DNA of 64,000 bases from Distichodus sexfasciatus (taxonomy: Eukaryota > Chordata > Actinopteri > Characiformes > Distichodontidae): NCBI GenBank assembly GCA_032718565.1, contig JAVGVS010000021.1:2059384-2123383 (forward strand). The letters run 5' to 3'. Position 1 is the first letter of the stretch. Each line of letters opens with the position of its first letter. A model generated the notes under the pieces. It saw only the letters and a list, made by a program, of their open reading frames with translations, had not been told where the DNA came from and made no database searches. This document shows positions 1 to 12,500 of this stretch, piece after piece. The position numbers and the translations under genes are program-made.

Positions 1-563
1 CCTGCAGACACTGCTGAGCTGGAGTCTAAGGCAGAACGCATTGCCCGCTACAAGGCCGAGCGACGCAGGCAGCTGTCTGAGCGCTACCGCATCCTTCTGG
101 ATGAAGAAGCGGACCCCAACCACGCTGCCCACTACTCCAGAATCCGCAGAGAACCTGAGGGTTCGGACCGGCAGTACAGGATGCAGGTGGAGGGAAGAGA
201 CGAGGCTGAGCACAATGCTTACACCTCACGCTCTCGGGCTGGCGGAACCGCTGCTCAAACTGCCGCCTCTCAGGACTATAGCAGGGAGAGGGCCGAGTCG
301 TTCTCTGAGCATGAGAGGAGGATGAATCTGGAGAACCAGCGGAGAGCACAGGACAGGGGGCTGCAGAGGGGAGGTGGGCTTCCCTCTGACACCTCTGCCA
401 CTTACATGGACACTTCAGGGTCCTCCAAGGCCCCAGTGGCGAGAGAACCAAACATAACAGGGATCCCAGGCTCACCTAAGGCGGGCCGACATGCCAAACA
501 GGCCACTACTCCTGGGGATTTGTTGATAGGACAGCAGGACCACAACATTCTCCACAGACAAGG
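1..563 (+). CDS. svil: svil exon 1 (window-truncated)
   Basis: The frame is open from base 1, so the exon starts upstream. It carries the supervillin motif LESKAERIARYKAERRRQL and a later NLENQRRAQDRG, both characteristic of the family N-terminus. It is rich in R, E and S. The donor is AGG then GTAAGA at 564; it ends two bases into a codon (phase 2). Confidence 0.93.
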
Positions 564-3500
564 GTAAGAATGCCTGAATCTGATCTTTATACACATCCAT
601 GTTCACATACTTCCTGCTGCAGTACTCCCTCAACAAACTCGTACCACAAGATTAGCATCTCTCCCGTGTCAGATTTGTACTTTTCCTCCTCCTGTCTTTC
701 CATTCTGATCATTTAGTCTCTTTGTAATGGTTCTAACAGGCTCTTCCAGTAGAAGCTGGGAATCACACTGGTCCGTTTAATTGCTGATCCACACCACTGA
801 GCATTGTTTGTGTCAAAATGTGACGTTTTTTTGGGACTCTTTATTAGGGGTGCACGATAAGGGAATTATTGGCTGATACCGATATTTCCGTGCTTATTTC
901 TGCCGATACCGATGCCAATAAATGAGGAAGGAAGACTTGCACGCATAAAGACAAGACATTTTGCTCGCCAAAGTTCCATTTTGTGCTCAAAACTCTGACA
1001 TTTCTAACACAGCATCAAGTCAAGCGATCATGAAAGCAAAGTCGAGCGAAGGCAGAGCAGTTTGAGTGTAGTGCACAACATTTTAAGAAAAAGTCTCTTC
1101 CCACCCTATGTAGTGTACCAAGTCAAATAAGACGCGTTGACACTCCAATCTGCACTACATAGTGCGTAGAGAGCCGTAAAGCTACGACCTCAGCTATTTC
1201 CTGAGATGCATACTACAGCATAGAAAAGTATGATAAGAGCGCTGTAACTATCATACTATTAAGTGTGGTCATGCGCAGCTCGGGACACAGCCCAAGTGCG
1301 AATTCACATTCGCAAAGTGAGGCAAACACGCAATTTTATTTTTTCGTGCATGCAGGCAGAGTTGAGTGTGTACAGACAAGAGATTTTGCTCATGAACATT
1401 CCACTGCATGCTCAGAATTTAGGTATAAAATAATGCAATACATTTTAAGACAGAAGGCGAGTAGAAAAGGGCCGTAGAAAATCCCACCTCAGACTTTGGC
1501 CTTTCCGACGTACGGTAAATATCAGGCAAATCTAAGCATTGGTCTGATACCGATTACTTAAAAAAAAGCAATTATCGGCCAATTCAGATATGACGCCGAT
1601 ATTATTGTGCATCCCTACTCTTTACTCATAATTAGATCCTCTTCAGGTCTCCTGCTTCAGATTTCCAAGCAAAGTAGAAACAGTTTAAACTAATGAGATG
1701 TTTGTGGAGATTTTCTGGCTTTTCTGTTGTTGAATATTCAGGTGCTGCTTGTTGTGGTTCCATTTTTAGTACGAGGCCTCTGGCTCTCAGGTGCAGAGTT
1801 TTAGGATTTTTATCTTTGCACAGTGTGTGTTGCATATGGTGTGGATTAAACTGTGTGATTTTGGCTCAGCAAGCGTGTAGATCCACACAATCTCCTTTGT
1901 TGATCCAGATAACCTCCTATCATGACTTTTTGCCAATGTCTATAAAGCAACACTGTTGTCCAATTCTTGTATGTTTCCACATTGGTCATTCTGGATTTTA
2001 GTCTAACTCAGTTTGACATGTCAGCGTTCCTTTCCATTGACTGGTTTGGGTGAAGAGTTTAGGACATAACCTTAAAGCTCCAGACCACAGCAACACAAGC
2101 TCAAATTTCATAACTTGGCAGAGACTCTTGTCCCATCTCAGGTCAGCTTCACATTACTGTCATTGCTGGAAGGTTGGTCACTGTTAACGTTGAGATTTGC
2201 TCTGACCTGTTTACTAGAGATTCTGACAAGTGTTTGGTCTAGTTAAGATACTCAGATTTGTCACTGCCCATGGGGTATTTATCACTAGGTTCTTAAATGT
2301 ACAAGGTGCTTAATTGAACAAAGCTTTTCATGTGTCTAGCCAGATAATGTTCCCTTGTGTGTCTTGTTTAGCTCATATAGTCATCCAGCAACGCAGTGGT
2401 CACTCCAGACCGATTCAGAAGGAGACACCATTACCCCAATCAACTGGCCCTCCAGGTATCTCCATTTTGGGATCACTGGTTGTGTCTTACAAATTCATTA
2501 ATACCCATCTAACCCCATGGCCCAGTTCAAAAGACACATTAGCCTGTAGTGTTAGACCAAGGATGTCTCACTTCTGTTGGTACGAACACACTGCAGCGGC
2601 TTGTATAATCATCAGCCTCACCTTGAATTGAATCATATCTAAACTCTGCAGTGTTCGAACTATAGTGGTGTGTTAAAAAAGAAAAAAAAAGTCTAAATAG
2701 AAGGGATTTGGATTTGTGCTTTAAAGGTCCCATATTATACCATTTTTTCAACAAGTTAAAATAGGTCTACGAGCTCCACTAAACATGTCTCTAAAGTAGT
2801 TTGCTGTAAATACCTCTCAGATTAGGCATTTTCACCTGCTTTTTACTCCTATTTCAGTCCCTTTCAGAACAGGCTGTTTCTCATTAGTATTAGTATATGC
2901 AAATGAGCCGCCACTGCCCACACCCCACTCCTGAACAGGGGTGTAGACAGCATGCCGAGAGTTTACCTCACGTGAAAATAATCGACATGGCTGCTGCTAA
3001 CAGACCATCCATACGGCCATACATGTTCAACACAACACTCCGCCGGTAGACTTCTTCATTGCGATTCCTACGCTAGCGTTGGCAAGGAAACATGGCGGTC
3101 AGGATGTGGTTCTACCTGGTGGGCGGAGCTTCTCATCTAATGTCCCCCAATGAGAAGTAGAACTAGGGGAGAAATCTAAACGGCTCGTTTGCTCGATTTC
3201 TGACATTTGTACCTTAATACTAACACAATTGACCATTTTTATCAAACATACAGTGTGTGTAGAGGCAGTACAGACCCAAATGGATGTCCAAAGAACAAAA
3301 AAGGTGAAGGGTTTTTTTTTTTCTTCATAATATGGGGCCTTTATCATTTCTACAAAATACAAACCTTCCCTCAGTCCCATTCCACACTGTTAACAAGTGT
3401 TGGTGGTGTTTTTGTTGCATTAACCTCAGTGTGTGAACCCATTTAGAATTTCTCTCCATCTTTCATATTTTACACTTACTAATTGTCATCTGCCAGACCA

Positions 3501-6500
3501 TCGTAGAATAAGTGCTGATAACATGAAATGGGTATTAAACCCTGTAGGTCATGCATTACAATGGGGAAACTTAAGCAACCGTGCAATATCCAGTGCCAAG
3601 CTTCCTTATGCTCATTTTACAGACAAGCTGTGTTCCAGGTTTGGTTTGTTTGACTCTGCCAAGCCTGGCAGTCTTTCCCCTTCCTCCTGTGTCTCGTGAC
3701 TGCAGTGCTTAAAGTGATTGTTTTAATCTGACGGTAGACCTCATTACACTTTTCACAATATCTGCTGCCTTAGCCAATACCAAAGAAAGAACATTGGGAA
3801 GAGGAAGGAGAGGTCTTTGAATGTAAGGGGTGAAATATTTGGCCCTGACTCTATTCTCATTTCCCTTGTCTTGAGTCAGCAGACTTCACTGAGAGCTTTA
3901 GTATAGCAGGACATACATAATGGGTACGCATGTAGAAGAAAGGACCACAAGGCAGCTATGCTTTTAAAGCTAATACTTACATTTTTATGTTTATGTGCAT
4001 ATCCAATCTTGGGTCATGTGCATCATTTGTTGAGAATATAAATGATAAAATTGATGCTTATGCATTTACTCACCTTGTGACCTTTCTCAAAAGTAAGTCA
4101 TTAGTGATGGTCCTTTCTGTGTAGAGCCACTTTACGGCTTATTGTCTGGAACTAAAATGGTCTTGCCCTGGTTTCATTGCCCCACTGTAGGTTTCTATTT
4201 GACTGACTAAATCCTTTTATTGGCTTTAACTTCGCTATAGGAGGTCCTGCTGGGGGTGTTTAGTGTCAAGCATCTTAATTTGCCTTTAAGAAAAGTTATT
4301 TAAAAGGATGATAATCCACTCGGCATATGGGCTGATTGAATCTTTGGCAGACATTTTGGCAAAAGAATTATCATGACTTAATATGAAGAGTTCACATGTT
4401 TCAGTCCACACACAGACTGTGAAACATGTCTGTATTTGAAATGATTCAGGGGCAGGGGGAAAACTGTAAAATTGTCAGCACCTTATGTGATAGTGAACTG
4501 ATAACGCTAACAGATGGGTTGAGGCCATAGCCTATGCTTTGGTCAGGGCGAGTGGCTTTTAATAACTGGAAGTGAAATGTCCTGCAGTAGAAAACCGAAA
4601 ACGGGCTACAGATAGAAAGAAGAGACACTGATAGATTCTGTCTGAGATATAATCTGGGTATTTGTATCTCAGGTTTGACAATAGTGAGCAGATGTATGAG
4701 GAATTGCACTGATCGCTGTTCAAACCAGAATATAACATTGTTACGTTTACAGAGTTTACAGCTTTACGTTTTTTAATTTGCATATAATAAGTTATGTTGA
4801 TGCACTCACTGAAATAAAAAAAAAAAAAAACAGAGTGATTGTAGGGTACAGTAGTTTTGTGCTGAAAGGTTTAAGAGCCTTGCCATCTGTTTACCACCTG
4901 CTGGGAGATTTGTTTGTTCACCTTAAACACAGTAATCAAAGATTAATGTGAAATTCCTTTACCAAGATTGCATTTTCTTAAATGAGGCCAACGTCATTAT
5001 TTACAGTAGTGCTGACTGTAAGCACAATTGTAATACTTGGGTTGTATAAAGTTTCCCTCCTTAAAAACAGGGTTGTTTGTGCTCTGAAGTGTTGCTCTTT
5101 GCCTTGATGAATAACAAGATAAAGAGGTGAATATCCCCATTGTGACTGAATATATATTCCTTTTTTCATTTCTGTTATTCTGGTTTTATGTTCATTTTTT
5201 GAGATTTCAGTGTTGAATCCCTTCATCCCTCAGGCGTTTTCTGTAACAGTACATCTGGGATGTATTTCAGCTTGCCACATGTTTCTCTTTGCTGCTGCCA
5301 CAGGGAAGATGAACTTTAATACTTTGTGAGCATCTAAATGTTTTCCCAACGATTTTCGGGATGACAATTTAACCACATTCTGATAATAATGTCCAAACCA
5401 TAATAACTGAAATCTTTAGAGAAAAGAGGCTTTGGATTAGGGCTGCAGAAACTGTCATCACTGTCAGCCCATAAATATGTATTATTTGTTTTTGTCCCTC
5501 TCACACATTTTTCTATTGGTGTTAACTCCTCTCTTTCTCATCCTGAAGAATCCGGGTTAGGGAGAGACTAGCTCGTGATGAGCCAGCACACAGGACTCAC
5601 GACACAGGCTCCACAGCAGCAGAGATGCCTGTGTACCGTCGTTACACTCAGCCTTCCCGCAGCTACGGGGAGCAGCCGTTCCCCCAACTCCCCTCCCAGC
5701 AACCCCTGCTGCAGTACCTTCGTGCTGGGCAAGACGAGCCCAAGGATGCTGGATACTATAGTTACCTGTCTGTGGGCAATGAGCCTGCCCCCCAGGTTTG
5801 GCATGAAGCCGGATGTGGGGGGACCCAATTGGGAAGTCAGAGGGAGGGAAGACAAGAGATGAGGGCAGAGCAGAGCAGGAAGACAGTTTTGCCCGCTGAG
5901 GTCAGATGGAGAGAGAAAAGTGCTGACGACCCCTGGCACGGAAGACCAGAGACAGCAGTTCTGGCCTCACGTGCCCAGGGTCGTGGCAGAGAAGTAGTCT
6001 CTGAAAGAGAGCCCACAGGGAGGGTGGGAGGATGGTCAAGGACAGATGAGCATACTGAACACATCTCCAGACTTCAAGCCACCGAAATGCAGGCAAAAAC
6101 CAGGCAGGTTCAGGAAAGAACTGGAACTGATGGCAGGTATCAGCAGAGAGCAGTCGGTGATCCGCCCTTCCAGGCTACCGTCCAGGCCTCCACGCTGTCA
6201 TCCAGTGGAAAATGGGTTCCAGATAGACCTCGATACATATCAGACCCAGGGAATGTGCAAACCACTCTTGCTCCTTCAGTCCCCGTTCAGGAAGCCAACC
6301 ACGGTAAAGAGGCTGTTCCCTCCCAGGCCATTGCCAATGGAGATCACTCACCCACAGACGTGCGGGTTTCTGTAGCACAGCTCCGCCATTCCTACCTGGA
6401 GAGTACCACAAGTCCACGAAAACCAGAACAGTATGTGATATCTTTGACATATCGCACCGTCTGCAACCTTCCCTAACGTGGGTTCCGGCCGGGGCTAACC

Positions 6501-9500
6501 TCATAAATTAACCAGTTAACCCAAATTCTCAACAAATAGTAGTGGGAAACCTAAAAAATAGATTTAATTGCTTGTTAATTCTAACATCTGACATCTAGTT
6601 GGCAGAAACAATAAGCGCTCATCTCATTCTTGGAAAGTTGCTTGAGTTTGGGTCCAGCTGGAGAACTATTTTTGTACCTTAAAGATGGTTCAGCTTGCTT
6701 GCACAAGTGCTTGCCATGAATCTGGAGACGGGTCTAATTGCTTCCGACTTGGAATCACTCGAACCTGTTCTGACACAGTTTTCCTTTTCTTTCTTCCGCT
6801 GCTGCTTGCTTCCCCCATTCCGTTGTGGTAGGGTAGAGGGTTTTCCCGTGGCTACAGAGGTGCCCTGGAGACGTGAGAGAGGCGGCGACAAAGTGCGCCA
6901 TCGCCCCCGGCGATACATATCGCCCAATGAGAGTAGAAAGACCTCGGAGAGGTTTAGGACTCAGCCGGTCACTTTGGCCGAGCATGAGGAGTCTGATAGG
7001 TAGGGTGGTGAAAGAGCTGCTTGTGCATGTTCTCAGATGTGTGCAGTTAGTTATCTTAACTGTGATTTGCACATATTAAAAGCTTGTGCTCAATTTGTCT
7101 AATTTATATTCATGTGATAATGTGCTTGTTGTGTCTGTCAGCTGGAGTCTGGCCCTCATTAATCTTTCTGCTGCTGGTTTAGTGATTTTAAGGGACAGAT
7201 TCACATTTCGACAGTCACACGTTTATGAAGTTATTTACAGTTTCTATTATATAGTCCTTTCCCCATGCACATTCTTATCCAAAGTAATATCCATAGTTAC
7301 ATGACCATAACATTTTGAAATGAAATACTTGTGCACCTGTACCTTGTATGTTAAAAACATAATTGTTCCGCCAATGGATTAGAATACAAAGGTCTCTTGT
7401 TGTTCCCCTGGTCCTGTGGTATGCTGGCAGTTGTCTCTAATGCTGTATTAATATCTGCTTTCAGCTCGTTCTCTTGTGCCTAATTTTCCTAACAAGGAGT
7501 GTTGTAGTTTTCTGGTAATCTACTGTTACCTCACTCTCTTTCTCTTTAACACAGATCTTGCGGATCTCTCGCTCAGCTCTTAACATTATCGCTGTCCTGC
7601 AGCATTGATTCAAACATTTGCTAACTGCAGCTACATCAGCTTGATCTTTTGTGTTCATTAGATCTCTAAGATTTTTGTGCTCTGCGCAGGTCTTGCCCCG
7701 TTGCCGAAACACAAATCACCGAAGGTGAGTCAACTGTATTTTTACTGGTACAGGAATAGCTGTTGTGAATGTCATATTTATTGGCACGTAACAGATTTTA
7801 TTAGTACATTGTTCTTGTGTAATCAAGGCTTTTTCGTATATTGTAAGACTGTCCAGAACAGTTGTGTAAATAGTTTTGCAGACCAAACCTCTGGATAGAA
7901 ACCCTTTACATGTTTCATATTACTTGTTTTCTATTATTGGGACGTTGTAGCGTGACCTCATTCTACCACATTTCAGACTTACAGCTGTTCCCTGCCTATA
8001 AAGCAGAAGCTCACGACAGTGTTCGCTCTGAAATGGGGCACAAGACATTTTCAAATGGACAGATGATATTGTAGTCCAGAGCGCGGTTGTGCAGATAGAA
8101 AAGCCACACCGATGTTAAGAGCAAAAGTACTGTTTGCAGAAGCTGTTTGTATTTTGTTGTAGTCTGATGATAGCAGTAGGTTTATAAAAACTTTAGTCAT
8201 GTATTCCTCTGATCATATGACTTTACTGTAAAACATATTTCAATGCAAAATACAAAGATTGTCTTTCTCCCTAACAGTCTATAGTGTTGTTGCATTTTGA
8301 ATTCTTTAAGCCTTTAATGCATAGTGTCCACTTGAATGGAAAACCACCCCTAGGTTTTGACATAATTCATGCATAAAAGCGATGAATAAATTTACTAATT
8401 TCCTTTTAAACCAATAATCACAAGTATTTCAGTAACACAGACACCCTAGTATTTGTTTTTGTTTTACTGTAGCACTTTGGGTATGTGTTTCTACCCTTAA
8501 TTGGTGTTCTGTCATAATTCGTTCTTTATGTATGATGTCAGCGCAAAAGCATCATCACACCTGCTGGCCCTTGTGTCATCTTACTTTAACTTTTGAAGTC
8601 ATGACAGAAATCCGTCTGAATGAAGCTGCAGTGCCTCTGAACAGCAGGTTGTGGCCTGTGGCCAGGTTCTGAACTTTAGTCCCTCCACTTGTTGACAGCA
8701 GAAATAATTTGCCTGAAATTGGTCAGAGTGAAAAGCAGGAATGCATTTTTTTTTGAGTGGGAAATCTTTTCACCATGTGTGCTGGATTTTGTGTTTCTCT
8801 GCAAGGCATGTGCTTTGAACAGTGTGCTCTCACGAATATTCCTTCTGTCTCACTTTCTCCTTAATGTTCTCTTTATTGCCACGTCCATCCCTCTGTCTGT
8901 CCCAGTGGACGAGGGGAAACTGGATGAGAGAGCGAAGATGAGTGTTGCTGCCAAACGCTCTCTCTTCAGGGTATGTGTGTGTGTATGTGCACACTTTTAT
9001 CACTGCTGTAACTGTGTACACATTCACTTTAAAAACTAATTTCCCACATTGATTAGTCTTTTCTATGCATGGGAAAGTTCTCAGCCATCTCATTCTTGGT
9101 GAAATCCTGTGCCTCAGGAGCTGGAGAAGAGCGTTCACGGAGTGTTGAAGCCCCAGGGTCAAAACGCTGCCCTGAACCGCAGAATGAGACGAGGCCAAGA
9201 TCGCTACCGCACGCAACCTGTAACATCAGATGAAGTAGTCATCGCTGCGACGTAAGAACACACACAAGTTGTATACAAAGTCCATCTTTCCCTGCTTCTT
9301 TGTCTTTCTCTGTCTCTCCCTAACTGTCTTTCTTTCAAAATCTTTTCAATAAGTTATGCAGTCGAATTTAATAGGCTTTGAAGAACAGTCGTTACAGTGA
9401 TTTCGTAACTCATTTTGTTTTGTTATTAGATGAAACCTTAGAGGTTTTGCCGTCTTCTCTCGTTCCTTCATCGCTTTTTCTTTTCTCTCTTCCTTCTTGT

Positions 9501-12500
9501 GTTGTGAAGTGTCCCTGGTCCCCAGTCACAGACTGTGTCTGTTCATTCTTCAGTAGCTCGTGTTCCTAGTCCCACTCTAGTCACCACTACTGTCACCCAA
9601 CACAGGTACTGGGAAATGTCACTGACACGCACACACATGAAAGTGTGTATTTGGGGCGGGGGGAGGCAGGCATGATCACTCACATTGATACTAACATGTC
9701 TAAACGTTCCCACAGAGAGCATGTACTTTAATTTTCATGCTGCCCATTAATATGTTCCTCTTGGGTTCATGTTTGGTGAAGTTGACATCTGTTTGGTTTC
9801 TATTTAGACTTAGACTTAAGACTTGGATTAAATAAAATAGTTTTACAATTTTAAAACGATGCCGTGGAATTTGTGTGGATGCAAAGTGCCCCCTCTTGTG
9901 GTGGCTTTAGGATAATGTGAGAAGAGTCACATATAAAGAGCATCTGTTTTTAATTATTTATTTAACCAGTATTTCAGGACTGTTTGCTAAACTGATTATT
10001 ATTATTATTTTAAGTGCCAAACAGGATATTTATGTGCACATAGCCCACTTTTACATTTTTCACTCTCTCTAATGTTTTTTACTAAGTATGTGGAGGCCAT
10101 ATTGCAATAAGTTATTGTATTAATGACCCATCAAGAACAAAGTCACCGTGCTGTGAAGAGGGATTTATGACGGCCCACTTTGGTAATACCCGGCATTCTC
10201 AGCAGAGCTTTGCCTTCCATTAGCCCTGCATGTTTCTGCTGTCTCCTAAGTGCATCTGCTGTACTGATATATGCCAGAAGAAATGTGTGGTGATCAATCA
10301 GTCTGCTCACAACAAAGATAAAACAGGGCATTTATTCCCCTCATGTGGATAAATGGTCCACGATTAAGGTTTGAGCAGGTCCTTGAGAAAGTTGTGCAGT
10401 ATGTATGAGCTTCATTTTAGCTCTGATTGCTTTGCTGTGTCCATTTTGGCTTAAAGAGTTTTGTTTTTGGCTTAATGATTGGTTCTTCCCAATTTTAATG
10501 CATGTGTCAGTCTTATTTGAGAAGAAGACTCCTTTTTTAAAAAAAAAAAAAAAAAAAAACCTTGCTGTATAACAGAGTAAATAGAAGCTATAATTTGAGA
10601 TTTTGGAATCTGCTCATCTCTCTCTCTCTCTCCAGTTCTCTGGTTAGGGAGCAGATGAGAGAGGCCCAGCAGCTCAGCCAGGATGGCATACAGGTGGAGA
10701 AGGGTCACCCCACTGCCCCTGCTCCTGCTGCTGCTGCTGAACAGGCCCAGGAGGAGCCGGATCTGTCCACTCTCAGCCTGGCAGAGAAGATGGCCATCTT
10801 CAACAGACTTACCCAGCATTCCACTCTCAGCCCCATCGCCCGCAGAGATACCCGGGCACGCCGCAGTAACGCCCGCTACCAGACTCAGCCCATCGTATCT
10901 GGAGAGGTGGATTGCGTATGAAGTTCTTCTGTCATTATATGTAGCTTTTTTGCTTGACTTGTGCGTGACTGTTGTTGAGCTGGAATAAAATACTGGAGAG
11001 AAACGTTAAATGAGTTTCACCACACTGATGAGGCAGAGAGGATGAGTCAGTTTTGGTTTTCCTTAAATGCCAAAAATCTGAAATTCTGGTAGATCGTGGC
11101 CATGATAGGTTGTGTGGTGTTTCGAACTTAATAAGGTCACATTTTAACTTTCAGCTTGCGCTTCATCTTGGTCTCACATGATTTTGTGTGCTGAATGCTG
11201 AGTTAGTCTTTTCGCACCTCAATCCAACATTCTTCTGGAATCATGTAGGGTCTCTTCAAGTTTCTTGCCCCCAAGGCCTTGCCAGATAGACAGAGATTTT
11301 GATTTAGCTATAAAAAGACCTTAAACATTTTTATCAATCCTCATTTCTCATACATCAAAAGTGTTGTTGATTCTCTGGTGCAGGACGGAATGGATTCTGA
11401 CCTTTTTGATGAGGAAATGCAAGGCTCAGATGGACTGAGTGATCTGGAACATGTGAGAACTTTTCTCGAACCACACGGTTCTGCTTTTAGAACAGTGTTT
11501 TATGGCTTGCAGTCAGGTCAGCATGCTGCAGCGTCATTTATATCCCATCTGCTTATTGTTAGAACAAGGTTGGGATGAGTTGCTGTGGAGGCTTCTGTGT
11601 AAAACTGTGCTTGTATGAACCCGAGTTCTGAGCTGAGATGTCTTTGCATGTGTGATGTTTGTGCGAAGCTGCACATTACAGCCGATTTTGCTGTATCACA
11701 TTCCGTTCTCGATGAATGTAGAGATTGTCATGGATAAGCCCATTCCAAAGTATGTCATTTTTGTGCCAAATTCAAGCATACTGAAGGAAAAGAGCGAGAT
11801 CATGCTTTTGTGGACTTAAGTGGCTTGAGCAAGAGTCTGTCTGTGTGTTTCTTGCATCTTTAGATACTTGTGATTAGTGCATTGCGGTTGTGAGAAAAGT
11901 GACACGGGTATGATGGAGTCAGCTGATTAGTCAGCATGATGTGTCTGTGATTGTGTGTGTCATTCATGTTGTGGTGTCACAGCACTTTATTTGTGTTATT
12001 TCCCAACAACTGACCTACTTCTTTTTCCACTCTTGTTCCCACCCTTTTCTCGTCCATCCTCCATTGTTACTGTCCCCCACTTTATTTCTTGTCTGTGGGC
12101 CTCTTCCTTTTTCTTCTGTGGCTCACTCTCCTCTAAAACCCTTCTCTGTCTCTTTTATTTCCTTTCTGTTTCCATCTATTCGACCCACAGGTTGGAAGTG
12201 GGTCTCATTTAAGCACCACCTCCTCCATTAAATCGTCCACGGTTTCCACAACACATGCTGGAGACATTCACCTGACCACGCCCAACATTTCCAGTGTGGC
12301 CTGTAATGACAGAACGCCCCCATCATGGCACCAAGTTCAGCCTGGAACAGACTTCCAGAAGCCAACAGCCCACACTGAGCCTTCTGGAGTGCTGAGAGAC
12401 GATCCAAACCTGGGGAAGAGGAAACTTCCATCTCCAGAGAGCGTGACGCAGCCGGTCAGAGAGTGGCATGATCAGAGGAGACACAGCAAGGAGCCGGTGA

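Larger units (their letters stand above)
564..5548 (+). other. svil intron 1
   Basis: About 5 kb. It holds a hAT-like element (845-1617) and a terminal-inverted-repeat element (2722-3343), both listed separately. Between 3344 and 5548 I see only AT-rich unique-looking sequence with a short poly-A near 4817. Regulatory elements cannot be excluded. Confidence 0.8.

Noticed and set aside
5625..6476. 283-residue ORF as an independent intronless gene
   Set aside because: It is svil exon 2 in frame, starting at an internal methionine; a donor at 6431 precedes the stop.
6860..6999. Exon 3 starting at the nearer AG at 6858-6859
   Set aside because: That start is phase 0 and cannot join the phase 2 end of exon 2; 6832 keeps the frame.
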